The notes under the pieces are model-generated. The model did not search any database, was not told the origin of the DNA, and saw nothing but the letters and a program-made list of their open reading frames with translations. Shown here piece after piece: positions 7,887-15,944 of a stretch of 32,743 nt of DNA (positions within the stretch are counted from its first letter, which is position 1; every line of letters starts with the position of its first letter). Origin of the DNA: Piscinibacter caeni (GTDB lineage Bacteria > Pseudomonadota > Gammaproteobacteria > Burkholderiales > Burkholderiaceae_C). The translations under genes were made by a program, and so were the position numbers. Location of the stretch: assembly GCA_003265685.1 (NCBI GenBank), contig KZ836129.1, forward strand, positions 1 to 32,743, written 5' to 3'.

Positions 7887-8765
7887 ATGCGCTGGCAAGG
7901 CAACCGCGAGAGCGACAACGTCGAGGACGTGCGCGGGGCCTCCGGCGGCGGACGCGGCCTGCCGATCGGCGGGCGCGGCATCGGCCTGGGCACCGTCGTG
8001 ATCGCGCTGGTGGCCGGCTGGATCTTCGGCATCAACCCGCTGACCGTGCTGAGCCTGCTGGGCGGCGGGGGCGGTGCGCCGACCGTGGCCGAGGCGCCGC
8101 AGGGCGGCCGGCCGCCGGCCGACGACAGCATGGCCCGCTTCGTCTCGACCGTGCTGGCCGACACCGAGGATGTCTGGCGCGAGCAGTTCCGCGCGCTCGG
8201 CGGCCGCTACCAGGAGCCCAAGCTGGTGCTGTTCAAGGACGCCTGGCCGACCGCGTGCGGCCACGGCGAGGCCGCGATGGGGCCGTTCTACTGCCCGGGC
8301 GACCAGAAGGTCTACATCGACCTGTCGTTCTACGAGCAGATGCGCGAACGGCTCGGCGCGCCGGGCGATTTCGCCCAGGCCTACGTGATCGCCCACGAGG
8401 TCGGCCACCACGTGCAGAACCTGATGGGCATCACCGAGAAGGTCGACGCCGCGCGCCGCCGCACGGACCCGGCGCGGGCCAACACGCTCAGCGTGCGGCT
8501 CGAGCTGCAGGCGGACTGCTTCGCCGGCGTCTGGGCGCACCATGCGCAGCGCGCGCGCCAGGTGCTGGAGCAGGGCGACCTGGAGGAGGCGCTCAACGCC
8601 GCCAGCCAGATCGGCGACGACACGCTGCAGCGCAACGCTGGCGGCCGGGTGCGGCCGGAAACCTTCACGCACGGCAGCAGCAAGCAGCGCGTGGCCTGGT
8701 TCAGGCGCGGCGTCGAGAGCGGCAGCGTCGCCGACTGCGACACCTTCAAGGCCGGCGCGCCGTGA
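7887..8765 (+). CDS. YpfJ-type neutral zinc metallopeptidase
   Basis: A 292-residue membrane-anchored protein of the zinc peptidase family that includes E. coli YpfJ. After a short cytoplasmic N-terminus rich in Arg, Gly and Asp (MRWQGNRESDNVEDVRG), one hydrophobic helix (about residues 31-55) is followed by a Gly-rich linker and the catalytic domain. The zinc motif is AHEVGHHVQ with H170, E171 and H174. A later ELQADCFAGVWAHHA helix should give the third ligand region. The stop overlaps the next start (GTGA). The natural substrate is not known for the family. Confidence 0.92.
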   Translation: MRWQGNRESDNVEDVRGASGGGRGLPIGGRGIGLGTVVIALVAGWIFGINPLTVLSLLGGGGGAPTVAEAPQGGRPPADDSMARFVSTVLADTEDVWREQFRALGGRYQEPKLVLFKDAWPTACGHGEAAMGPFYCPGDQKVYIDLSFYEQMRERLGAPGDFAQAYVIAHEVGHHVQNLMGITEKVDAARRRTDPARANTLSVRLELQADCFAGVWAHHAQRARQVLEQGDLEEALNAASQIGDDTLQRNAGGRVRPETFTHGSSKQRVAWFRRGVESGSVADCDTFKAGAP

Positions 8766-9151
8766 GAACCATCGTCCGCCCCGCCGCGCTGATCGGCGCC
8801 TGGTTCGACACCCTGCGCGAGGAGCAGCGCGAGACGGCGCAGGCGCTGCGCGGGGCGGTGCTGGCGGCCGAGCCGGCCCTGGAGCAGTCGATCAAGTGGG
8901 GCAACCTGGTGTTCAGCCGGGCCGGGGCCCACGCGTTCGCGATCGTGATCCACAAGGACCACGCCAACCTGCAGGTCTTCAACGGCGCGCTGCTGCGCGA
9001 ACGCTTCCCGATGCTCGAGGGCACCGGCAAGGGCCTGCGCCACCTGAGGCTGCGTTACCGCCAGCCGGTGGACACCGCTCTGGTGGAAGCGCTGGTTCGC
9101 GCCAGCGTGGCGCTTGTCGGGCCGGGCGGGCCGGCCGAAGGCTCAGCCTAG
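8762..9151 (+). CDS. DUF1801 family protein
   Basis: A 129-residue soluble protein matching the DUF1801/YdhG-like fold. Typical segments are EQSIKWGNLVFSRAG, the hydrophobic AFAIVIHKDHANLQVF and GTGKGLRHLRLRY. It begins with GTG overlapping the stop of the metallopeptidase gene, which indicates translational coupling. Function is not established for the family. Its last nine bases overlap the end of the minus-strand gene that follows. Confidence 0.82.
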   Translation: MRTIVRPAALIGAWFDTLREEQRETAQALRGAVLAAEPALEQSIKWGNLVFSRAGAHAFAIVIHKDHANLQVFNGALLRERFPMLEGTGKGLRHLRLRYRQPVDTALVEALVRASVALVGPGGPAEGSA

Positions 9152-9406
9152 CGCGACGATCCAGTCGCAGCGCAGCCGCTGTCGCCGGTGCAGCCAGCGC
9201 CGCAGCGCCACGTAGGCGCCGGGCGCGAACAGCAGCGGCAGCGCCGCCAGCGCGAGGCCGTCCTGGCGCAGCAGCCAGGCCACCGGCGCGCCGACGCAGG
9301 CGGCCAGCCAGAGCGTCAGCACCGCGCTCCACAGCCGCGCCTCGACCGGGTGGTCGGCATGCCCGGCGTGCCAGCGGCGCAGCTGGTCGAACTGATCGAG
9401 GGTCAT
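9143..9406 (-). CDS. Small two-helix membrane protein, unknown function
   Basis: An 87-residue protein with a short polar N-terminus (MTLDQFDQLRRWHAGHADHP), two hydrophobic helices around residues 28-46 and 50-68, and a basic C-terminus (RRWLHRRQRLRCDW). GGGGAA precedes the ATG at 9406. It overlaps the convergent DUF1801 gene by nine bases. I do not recognise the family; similar small membrane proteins near dehydrogenases are common and usually uncharacterised. Whether it is co-transcribed with the dehydrogenase gene upstream on the same strand (47-base gap) is uncertain. Confidence 0.7.
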   Translation of the reverse strand: MTLDQFDQLRRWHAGHADHPVEARLWSAVLTLWLAACVGAPVAWLLRQDGLALAALPLLFAPGAYVALRRWLHRRQRLRCDWIVALG

Positions 9407-9453
9407 CGCGCATTCCCCGCAGGCCGGTGAATGCGCCCAGTGTAAGTTTGGCG

Positions 9454-10617
9454 TCAGGCGCCGGAAAGGGCCGGATAGCTGCCCGGCACCAGGATGTCGC
9501 GCGTGACCTGGGTCAATTGCGTGTGGCCGCAGAAGGCCATCGTCACGTCGAGCTCCTTGTGGATGATCTGCAGCGCCTTGGTGACGCCGGCCTCGCCCAT
9601 CGCACCCAGGCCGTAGACCATCGCGCGGCCGATCATCGTGCCGCGTGCCCCCAGCGCCCAGGCCTTCAGCACGTCCTGGCCCGAGCGGATGCCGCCGTCC
9701 ATCCACACCTCGAGCTTGTCGCCGACCGCGGCGACGATCGCCGGCAGCGCCGCGATGCTGGAGGGCGCGCCGTCGAGCTGCCGCCCGCCATGGTTGCTGA
9801 CCACGATCGCGTCGGCGCCGGCCTGCGCGGCCAGCACTGCGTCCTCGACCTCCATGATGCCCTTGAGGATCAGCTTGCCGCCCCATTGCTCCTTGACCCA
9901 GGCCACGTCGGCCCAGGACAGGCGCGGATCGAACTGCTCGTTGGTCCAGGCCGACAGCGAGCGCATGTCGCTGACGCCCTTCACGTGGCCGACCAGGTTG
10001 CGGAAGGTGTGCCGCTTCGTGCCCAGCATGCCCAGGCACCAGCGCGGCTTGGTCGCGAGGTTGATGATGTTGCCGAGCGTCGGCCGCGGCGGCGCGGTCA
10101 GGCCGTTCTTCAGGTCCTTGTGGCGCTGGCCGATCACCTGCAGGTCCAGCGTCAGCACCAGCGCGCTGCACTTGGCGGCCTTGCAGCGGGCGATCATCGC
10201 GGCCATCGCGTCGCGGTCGCGCATCATGTAGAGCTGGAACCAGAACGGCGCGCTGGTGTTCTCGGCCACGTCCTCGATCGAGCAGATGCTCATCGTCGAC
10301 AACGTGAACGGGATGCCGAACTTCTCGGCCGCGCGCGCCGCGTGGATCTCGCCGTCGGCATGCTGCATGCCGGTCAGCCCGACCGGGGCGATGGCCACCG
10401 GCATCTTGACCGCCTGGCCGACCATCGTCGTCGCGGTGCTGCGGTTCTCCATGTTGACCGCCACGCGCTGGCGCAGCCTGATCGTCTGGAAGTCGGACTC
10501 GTTGGCGCGGTAGGTGCTCTCCGTCCACGAGCCCGAGTCGGCGTAGTCGTAGAACATGCGCGGCACGCGCTTCTCGGCCAGCACGCGCAGGTCCTCGATG
10601 TTCGTGATGACGGGCAT
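9454..10617 (-). CDS. lldD: FMN-dependent alpha-hydroxy-acid (L-lactate) dehydrogenase
   Basis: A 387-residue TIM-barrel flavoenzyme of the L-lactate dehydrogenase/glycolate oxidase family, oxidising an L-2-hydroxy acid to the keto acid. Diagnostic segments are FYDYADSGSWTE (N-terminal), PVAIAPVGLTGM, FQLYMMRDR, the catalytic SNHGGRQLDGAPSS with H276, and the phosphate-binding DGGIRSGQDVLKAWALGA. Length is normal. L-lactate is the likeliest substrate but other 2-hydroxy acids fit equally well. The LysR gene on the same strand just upstream may regulate it. Confidence 0.9.
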   Translation of the reverse strand: MPVITNIEDLRVLAEKRVPRMFYDYADSGSWTESTYRANESDFQTIRLRQRVAVNMENRSTATTMVGQAVKMPVAIAPVGLTGMQHADGEIHAARAAEKFGIPFTLSTMSICSIEDVAENTSAPFWFQLYMMRDRDAMAAMIARCKAAKCSALVLTLDLQVIGQRHKDLKNGLTAPPRPTLGNIINLATKPRWCLGMLGTKRHTFRNLVGHVKGVSDMRSLSAWTNEQFDPRLSWADVAWVKEQWGGKLILKGIMEVEDAVLAAQAGADAIVVSNHGGRQLDGAPSSIAALPAIVAAVGDKLEVWMDGGIRSGQDVLKAWALGARGTMIGRAMVYGLGAMGEAGVTKALQIIHKELDVTMAFCGHTQLTQVTRDILVPGSYPALSGA

Positions 10618-10687
10618 CCGCGGTCTCCTCGGTCTTGGAATGGCCGCGATCCTAGCGGCGCCCCGCGCCGGGCAGCCGGAAAGATTT

Positions 10688-11602
10688 TCAGGTGCCGCGC
10701 GAAACCAGCGCCAGGGCCTGCGCCGCGACCGCCTCGCAGGCGCCGACCAGCCAGTCGGCGAAGCGCTGCGCCGCGTCGCCCGCCGCCTGCGGCAGCAGGT
10801 AGTACTGGTGCGCCGGCACGGCGGTGAGCCGGAACACCGGCACCAGCGTGCCGGTCTCGAGCCAGTGGCGCGCCAGGCTCGGGCGTGCCAGCGCGATGCC
10901 CTGGCCGGCCACCGCGGCCTCGAGCGTCAGCCCGAGGTCCACGAGGCGCGGCCCGCCGGCGGGCTCCGGGCGCACCAGGCCGGCGGCGGCGAACCACGGT
11001 GCCCAGGGCTCGATCGGCGTGCGCAGCAGCGGCGCCGCGTCCAGGTCGGCCGGCGTGCGCAGCGGCGGCAGGCGCTGCAGCAGCGCCGGGGCGGCCAGCG
11101 GCAGCACCACGTCGTGCATCAGCACGCGCCCGCCGTGCGCGGCGGCGTCGCCGTGGCGTATCTGCACGTCGGCGTCGCCCGGCGCGACGTCGAGGTAGGG
11201 GATCGACAGCACCACCTCCAGCTCGATCTCCGGGTGGGCGGCGCCGAAGGCCTCGAGCTGCGGCACCAGGATCTGGCGCGCGAAGGTCGGCGGGGCGCTG
11301 ACGCGCAGCTTCTCGCTGCGCTGCACGGCGCGCTGGTGCAGCGGCACGGCCGCCAGCAGGCCGAGCGCGGCGCCAACCTGCGCCAGGTACTCCTTGCCGG
11401 TGGCGGTGAGCGCGAGCGGCTTGGCGCCGCGCGTGAACAGCGCCGTGCCGAGCAGCTCCTCCAGCGCGGCGATGCGCTTGCCCACGGCGCTGGCGGTGAC
11501 GTTCAGCTCGTCGGCCGCGCGCTCGAAGCTGCCGAGCCGCGCCGCGGCCTCGAAGGCGCGCAGGCCGTCGATCGAGGGGAAGCGGATGTCGGGCGCGGCC
11601 AC
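10688..11602 (-). CDS. LysR family (GcvA-like) transcriptional regulator
   Basis: A 304-residue regulator with an N-terminal winged helix-turn-helix (LRAFEAAARLGSFERAADEL and TASAVGKRIAALEELLG) and a C-terminal effector-binding domain. The pattern FPSIDGLRAFEAAARLGSF resembles the GcvA branch. Start is GTG at 11602, chosen because it gives the usual length and leaves the upstream globin gene free; no strong ribosome site is visible. It lies upstream of the hydroxy-acid dehydrogenase on the same strand with a 70-base gap, so control of that gene is plausible but not shown. The inducer is unknown. Confidence 0.9.
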   Translation of the reverse strand: MAAPDIRFPSIDGLRAFEAAARLGSFERAADELNVTASAVGKRIAALEELLGTALFTRGAKPLALTATGKEYLAQVGAALGLLAAVPLHQRAVQRSEKLRVSAPPTFARQILVPQLEAFGAAHPEIELEVVLSIPYLDVAPGDADVQIRHGDAAAHGGRVLMHDVVLPLAAPALLQRLPPLRTPADLDAAPLLRTPIEPWAPWFAAAGLVRPEPAGGPRLVDLGLTLEAAVAGQGIALARPSLARHWLETGTLVPVFRLTAVPAHQYYLLPQAAGDAAQRFADWLVGACEAVAAQALALVSRGT

Positions 11603-11643
11603 GGCGCGATTGTCGCCGCCGTGGCTGCGGCGCTCACAGCTCG

Positions 11644-12114
11644 TCAGCGCTTGTTGACGATCTCGCGGTGCATCGGCGCGAGCTGGACCAGCAGGCGGTT
11701 CTGCGCCGCGAACGGGATGCCCTGGGCGTCCATCGCCTGCTGCAGCACCTCGACCAGCGCGTTGAAGTCGGCCCGCGTGATGTCCTGCCCCTCGTGGACC
11801 TCGCGCATGCCCTTGGCCTTCGCATCGCGCCGGCACGGTCCGCCCGAGACCTCGCAGAACTGCAGCACCAGCGCCTCCTTCAGCTGCGGCAGCTCGGCGT
11901 CGGCGAAGAAGGGCTTCATGCGTGGGTCGGCCAGCAGGCGCTCGACCAGGTCGTCCATCAGCCGCTGCAGGCCGGGCTGGCCGCCGAAGGCCTGGTAGAG
12001 GCTGTCGTCGGCCGGGACGGGTGGCACGTAGGGTGTCTGCGCCTGCACCTGGGCGAAGGCCGCGGCCAGTGCGACGACGGCGGCGAACAGGGGGCGGGTG
12101 AGCAGGTTCTTCAT
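11644..12114 (-). CDS. Exported group 1 truncated hemoglobin
   Basis: A 156-residue protein with a signal peptide (MKNLLTRPLFAAVVALAAAF...AQA) followed by a group 1 truncated globin domain. Family markers are SLYQAFGGQPGLQRLMDD, FFADAELPQLKEALVLQF, CEVSGGPC and the proximal haem ligand in REVHEG (H107), ending APMHREIV. Group 1 globins bind O2 and often detoxify NO. Most are cytosolic, so the signal peptide implies a periplasmic haem protein. It lies 13 bases downstream of the DUF3034 gene and is probably in one operon with it. Confidence 0.9.
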   Translation of the reverse strand: MKNLLTRPLFAAVVALAAAFAQVQAQTPYVPPVPADDSLYQAFGGQPGLQRLMDDLVERLLADPRMKPFFADAELPQLKEALVLQFCEVSGGPCRRDAKAKGMREVHEGQDITRADFNALVEVLQQAMDAQGIPFAAQNRLLVQLAPMHREIVNKR

Positions 12115-12127
12115 CGGGGCTCCGGGG

Positions 12128-13039
12128 TCACGGCGCGAGCTGGACGGACAGGTAGGCGCCGCGCTGGCGGCGCGGCTGCACGGCCGGTGCGATCCGGCCG
12201 AGGTCGACCCAGGCCAGGGTCAGCGAGACATGCTTGTTCGGCGCCCAGGCGGCGAACAGGTCGGCCCAGTCGTCCTCCTGCAGCGCGCCGGCGCCGAGCA
12301 CCGAGGCGTTCAGGTTGTCCGGCTTGGCGCGGACCTCCAGGCCGACCGCGACATCGCGCGCCAGCAGCTTGGCGAGCGCGACCTCGGGCAGCACGCGGGT
12401 GCCGTCGCCCTGCGCGCCGCCGAAGCCGAGCAGGCCGCCCTGGTTGGCGCGGGTCGCGCGCAAGGTCAGATTGGCCAGCACGCCGGGGGCGAGGAACAGC
12501 TTGGTGGCGCTGAGGTAGAGCTCGGTGCCCGAGCGCCGCGCGCCCAGCGGGCCGGTCAGCGTGGGTTCCAGCGCGCCGCTGTCGCTGCGCTTGTGCAGCA
12601 GGCCGACGGCGAGCTGTGGCCACCAGGTGTCGCTGTCCAGCACGGCGTCGCCGGCCAGGCGCAGCTTGGCGCCCAGGATGTCCTGCTTCAGGTGCAGGCC
12701 GCCCAGCCCGAGCGGCGCCAGGTTGTCGCCGGTGTCGAGATCCTGCCGCGCGAGCGACAGCTCGGCGCGTTCGCCCAGGCCGAGCGCGGCGCCCCAGGAC
12801 GTCAAGGCGTAGTCGGGCGTGCGCACGCGGGTCAGGAACGCAGTCGCACCGATCTCGCCCTCGGTGGCGTAGCTTCCGGTCACGGCCCAGGGCGTGAGGC
12901 CGCCGCCGGCCGGCCCGTCGATGGTGCTCACGCCGCCGGTCAGCAGCAGCTTGCCGCGGCCCAGGGTCTGGGCCTGGGCGCCGGCCAGGACGAGGGCGAG
13001 GCCAAGGCCGAGGGCGGCCATGGCGGTACGACAGGGCAT
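12128..13039 (-). CDS. DUF3034 family outer-membrane-like protein
   Basis: A 303-residue exported protein. After a signal peptide (about residues 1-25, ending AGAQA) come GKLLLTGGVSTIDGPAGGGL and a long series of alternating amphipathic segments ending LSVQLAP, which suggests a beta-barrel. It matches the DUF3034 family, whose function is unknown. The ATG at 13039 is preferred over GTG 13045 because GGAG sits seven bases before the ATG but only one base before the GTG. It precedes the exported globin gene on the same strand, a pairing I have seen in related bacteria from memory only. Confidence 0.82.
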   Translation of the reverse strand: MPCRTAMAALGLGLALVLAGAQAQTLGRGKLLLTGGVSTIDGPAGGGLTPWAVTGSYATEGEIGATAFLTRVRTPDYALTSWGAALGLGERAELSLARQDLDTGDNLAPLGLGGLHLKQDILGAKLRLAGDAVLDSDTWWPQLAVGLLHKRSDSGALEPTLTGPLGARRSGTELYLSATKLFLAPGVLANLTLRATRANQGGLLGFGGAQGDGTRVLPEVALAKLLARDVAVGLEVRAKPDNLNASVLGAGALQEDDWADLFAAWAPNKHVSLTLAWVDLGRIAPAVQPRRQRGAYLSVQLAP

Positions 13040-13132
13040 GGGCACGCTCCGGATCGACTCAGGTCAGTTCGCGAGCGTGACGCCGCCAAGCGGGCCGGGA
13101 TGCCGGCAAAACGAACCGATTGGCCGGCCTGT

Positions 13133-14356
13133 TCAGCGGCTTTCGAGCGTGTCGAACAGCGGCAGGCCGTAACGCGGCGCCGGCTCGGCGACGCCGGCGG
13201 CCGGCTCGGCCGCCGGATGCGGCGCCACCAGGTCGGCCAGCCTCGCCAGCGCGCCGGCACGCACCCCGAGCAGGCGCAGCCGGCGTGACAGGTCGACGCG
13301 CTTCAGGCACAAGCCGGCCGCGCGCCGGATCGCGCGGGCGTCCATCGTGTGGGCCGGCAGGGTGAGGTCGCGCGTGACGGACTTGAAGTCGTCGAAGCGC
13401 AGCTTGATGCCGATGGTGCGGCTGGCGTAGCCCTTGCGCTGCAGGTCGCCGGCGAGCTCGACGCACAGGCCGGTGAAGATGTCCGACAGCGTGGCGCGGT
13501 CGCGCACGGCGTGCAGGTCGCGCTCGAAGGTGGTCTCGCGCGAGATCGAGACCGGCTCGCTGTGGGTGACCACCGGCCGGTCGTCCCGACCCTGCGCCAT
13601 CTGCACCAGCCAGCCACCGTAGTGCGCGCCGAACTGCTGCACCAGGAAGGCCGGCTCGGCCGCGGCGATGTCGCCGATGGTGTGCAGCCCGAGCGCGGCC
13701 AGCTTCTCGCTCGCCTTGGGGCCGATGCCGTTGACCTTGCGCGCGGCCAGCGGCCAGATGCGTACCGGGATGTCCTCCATGCGCAGCAGCGTCAGCCCGT
13801 CGGGCTTGTCGAGTTCGGAGCACAGCTTGGACAGCAGCTTGTTCGGCGTGATGCCGATCGAGCAACTCAGCCCGGTGGCCTCGCGCACCGCCTGCTTGAG
13901 CTGCTCGCCGATGCGCCGGCCGCCGTCGGCGTGCACGCCGGGCAGCTCGCTCAGGTCGATGTAGATCTCGTCGATGCCGCGGTCCTCGACCTGCGGCGCG
14001 ATCGCGCGCACCGCGGCCTTGAACAGGCGGGAGTACTTGCGGTACTCGTCGAAATCGACCGGCAGCAGCACCGCGTCGGGCGCCAGCCGGGCCGCCTTCA
14101 TCGTGCCCATGGCCGAGAACACGCCGAGCGCGCGGGCCTCGTAGGTGCTGGTGGTGATCACGCCGCGGCCGGTGTACTCGCGCAGCGTCGCGAAGCGGCG
14201 CGTGCCGTCGGGCAGGGTCTGCGGCTGGTGGCGGCGGCCGCCGCCGATCACCACCGGCCGGCCGCGCAGCTCCGGGTAGCGCAGCAACTCGACGGACGCA
14301 TAGAACGCGTCCATGTCGAGGTGGGCGATGAGCCGCGGCGCCTCAGGGCTGTACAT
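13133..14356 (-). CDS. dinB: DNA polymerase IV (Y-family)
   Basis: A 407-residue translesion polymerase. The catalytic carboxylates are D14 (HLDMDAFYASVE) and D129/E130 (RGIDEIYIDLSE, where many relatives have SIDEAYLD). Compared with E. coli DinB there is an insertion of about 20 residues after IGGG (residues about 40-60, HQPQTLPDGTRRF...). The little-finger domain follows TFERDLHAVRDR, and the C-terminus ends GLPLFDTLESR, a plausible sliding-clamp-binding motif. The start codon lies inside a perfect LexA box (14349-14364), so SOS control is very likely. No ribosome site is visible before this ATG. Confidence 0.94.
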   Translation of the reverse strand: MYSPEAPRLIAHLDMDAFYASVELLRYPELRGRPVVIGGGRRHQPQTLPDGTRRFATLREYTGRGVITTSTYEARALGVFSAMGTMKAARLAPDAVLLPVDFDEYRKYSRLFKAAVRAIAPQVEDRGIDEIYIDLSELPGVHADGGRRIGEQLKQAVREATGLSCSIGITPNKLLSKLCSELDKPDGLTLLRMEDIPVRIWPLAARKVNGIGPKASEKLAALGLHTIGDIAAAEPAFLVQQFGAHYGGWLVQMAQGRDDRPVVTHSEPVSISRETTFERDLHAVRDRATLSDIFTGLCVELAGDLQRKGYASRTIGIKLRFDDFKSVTRDLTLPAHTMDARAIRRAAGLCLKRVDLSRRLRLLGVRAGALARLADLVAPHPAAEPAAGVAEPAPRYGLPLFDTLESR

Positions 14357-14364
14357 GCATACAG
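14349..14364 (-). promoter_or_regulatory. LexA (SOS) box across the dinB start codon
   Basis: CTGT-ATGCATGT-ACAG on the minus strand is a perfect match to the CTGT-N8-ACAG LexA consensus of beta- and gammaproteobacteria. The dinB ATG (14356-14354) lies within the central eight bases. LexA bound here would block the gene directly. The position implies a transcription start close to or at the ATG, so the mRNA may be leaderless or nearly so. Confidence 0.85.
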
Positions 14365-14411
14365 CATAGCGGGGCCCCTGCGGGCCGGCAAGGCGGCCGG
14401 CGGTCCGGGAA

Positions 14412-14795
14412 TCAGGCCTGGATCACGCCGCCGTAGGCGCGGGTGGTCCCGGTCGAGGCGCCGTAGACGCTGGGCGCCTCGCGCGGCAGCAGCACGTCCA
14501 TCGCGCGGTCCAGCGCGGCGGTGGCGCGGGCCAGCGATTCGCGCTGCGCGGCCACCAGGCCGCTGGTGCTGGCCAGGCGCAGGCGCAGGGCATGCGGCAG
14601 CGGGCCGTTCTTCGCGGCGCGCGCGAACTGGTCCACCGCCTGCGTCAGTGCCGCGTGCAGGGCGCCGGACTGGGTCTCGATGCCGGCCAGGTCGCGCAGG
14701 CGCAGGGCCTCGCCCAGCGCTGCCAGGCGCTGGTCCACGGCGGCCAGCGCTTCCTCGAGCCGCGGGTCGACGCGGCCTTCGTTCGAATCGGTCAT
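14412..14795 (-). CDS. flgN: FlgN-like flagellar export chaperone
   Basis: A 127-residue, mostly alpha-helical protein directly downstream of flgM, where FlgN is expected. FlgN binds the hook-associated proteins FlgK and FlgL (both encoded at the end of this window) and delivers them to the export apparatus. The sequence is helical and rich in Ala, Leu and Arg without cysteine or membrane segments, and sequence identity in this family is always low. The call rests on length, helical pattern and gene order. The gap to flgM is 23 bases. Confidence 0.82.
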   Translation of the reverse strand: MTDSNEGRVDPRLEEALAAVDQRLAALGEALRLRDLAGIETQSGALHAALTQAVDQFARAAKNGPLPHALRLRLASTSGLVAAQRESLARATAALDRAMDVLLPREAPSVYGASTGTTRAYGGVIQA

Positions 14796-14818
14796 GGGTG
14801 GTCCGTGCGGCGGGTGCC

Positions 14819-15133
14819 TCAGCGCGGCGCCTTGCCCAGCAGTTCCTGGGCGTTGGCGATCAGCTTGTCGGCGATCGCCTCGGCGTTCACCTGGAAGCTG
14901 CCGTCGGAGATGGCCTGCGAGATGCGTTCCACCTTGGCGGCGTCGAACTCGGTGTTCTCGCCCGGGCCGCGCAGCGCCTCGGCGCCGCTGGACAGCTGCA
15001 CCTTGACACTCGGATCCGCGCCGGCCACGCCCGCGGCGGGCTTGTCGACCGACTTGCGCTCGCCCTTGGCCGGGGCGACGTTGCCGTCCACCGGGGCCGT
15101 GTTGCGCTTGTCTGCGGGGTTGCCGATCTTCAT
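14819..15133 (-). CDS. flgM: Anti-sigma-28 factor FlgM
   Basis: A 104-residue small protein that binds and inhibits FliA (sigma-28) until the hook-basal body is complete, when it is exported. The N-terminus MKIGNPADKR is disordered and export-competent. The C-terminal FDAAKVERISQAISDGSFQVN and AEAIADKLIANAQELLG match the conserved sigma-binding helices. It is preceded by a good sigma-28 promoter (15185-15211), the standard feedback arrangement, and by the flgA gene. Confidence 0.94.
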   Translation of the reverse strand: MKIGNPADKRNTAPVDGNVAPAKGERKSVDKPAAGVAGADPSVKVQLSSGAEALRGPGENTEFDAAKVERISQAISDGSFQVNAEAIADKLIANAQELLGKAPR

Positions 15134-15184
15134 GGTGCTCTCCAGGGTCCGGAGGGGTGCTCCGTCACAACCGTGATGGTTGGG

Positions 15185-15211
15185 GTATCGGAGCCTGGCG
15201 CCGTGACTTTA
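15185..15211 (-). promoter_or_regulatory. Sigma-28 (FliA) promoter of flgMN
   Basis: On the minus strand TAAAGTCA-N11-TCCGATAC closely matches the FliA consensus TAAAGTTT-N11-GCCGATAA with exact spacing. The -10 end lies about 50 bases before the flgM ATG. TAAAG is rare in DNA this GC-rich, which strengthens the call. Confidence 0.8.
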
Positions 15212-15257
15212 GGCCTTTTTCGCGGCACCCCGTGTTCCGGGGGGTGGGCTGGGGTGA

Positions 15258-15944
15258 TCACAAATTCACCTCCACGCGCCGTTCGCCCACCGGCGTGCCC
15301 GAAATCACCCGGCCCTGCCCGGTGCGCACCCGGGCCGGCTGGCCCTCGATGCCGGGCGTCAGCGCCTGCGCCTCGCCCGAGACGGCGAAGCCCCGGCCCT
15401 GGGCCACCACCACCACCGTCTCGCCGGCGGCGAACCACTGGCGTGCCTGCAGGTGCGACTGGCGCAGGCTGGCGCCCGGCTGGAGCGCCCGGGCCAGCGT
15501 GCGGCCGACCGCCAGTTCGCGCTGGCGCAGCGCCACGGAAGCGTCTTCGGCCAGATCGACCTCGGCTTGAGCCAGGTCGCCGGCGGCCAGCACGCTGCCC
15601 ACCGGCAGGGCGCGGGTGGCCACCAGCGCCGGGCCGAACACCTTCACGGTGACCGGCAGGTAGACGTTCCAGCGCGTCGGCCCCTGCAGGCAGCGCAGGC
15701 CGATGCGGCTGCGGCCCCACAGCTTCGTGCCGGGCGGCAGGTAGGGCTGGATCTGCTCGCAAGGCGCCAGGCGCAGCCGCGCATCGAGCGTGCCGAACTG
15801 CACGTCCACGCGCAGCGCGCCCTGCTCGCCGGCGCCGCGCAGCACCAGGGCACGTGCGTCGTCCAGCCAGGGCGTGTCGGCCCGCGCCGCGTGGGCGGCG
15901 GCGAACAGCAGCACGAACAGCAAGGCCCTGGCCCAGGTTTCCAT
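15258..15944 (-). CDS. flgA: Flagellar P-ring assembly chaperone FlgA
   Basis: A 228-residue periplasmic protein that helps FlgI form the P ring. It has a signal peptide (METWARALLFVLLFAAAHAARA), an N-terminal domain with C-containing LAPCEQIQPYLPPGTKLWG and LRCLQGPTRWNVYLP, and the SAF-like C-terminal domain (ALPVGSVLAAGDL, PGASLRQSHL). ATG 15944 is chosen because it gives a clean signal peptide; an in-frame ATG at 16043 would add 33 residues ahead of it. It is divergent from flgB and upstream of flgM. Confidence 0.93.
   Translation of the reverse strand: METWARALLFVLLFAAAHAARADTPWLDDARALVLRGAGEQGALRVDVQFGTLDARLRLAPCEQIQPYLPPGTKLWGRSRIGLRCLQGPTRWNVYLPVTVKVFGPALVATRALPVGSVLAAGDLAQAEVDLAEDASVALRQRELAVGRTLARALQPGASLRQSHLQARQWFAAGETVVVVAQGRGFAVSGEAQALTPGIEGQPARVRTGQGRVISGTPVGERRVEVNL

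Noticed and set aside
11602-11836. Longer N-terminus for the LysR regulator, starting at 11836
   Set aside because: It would overlap the exported globin gene by nearly 200 bases on the same strand and add residues outside the LysR family; GTG 11602 gives normal length.
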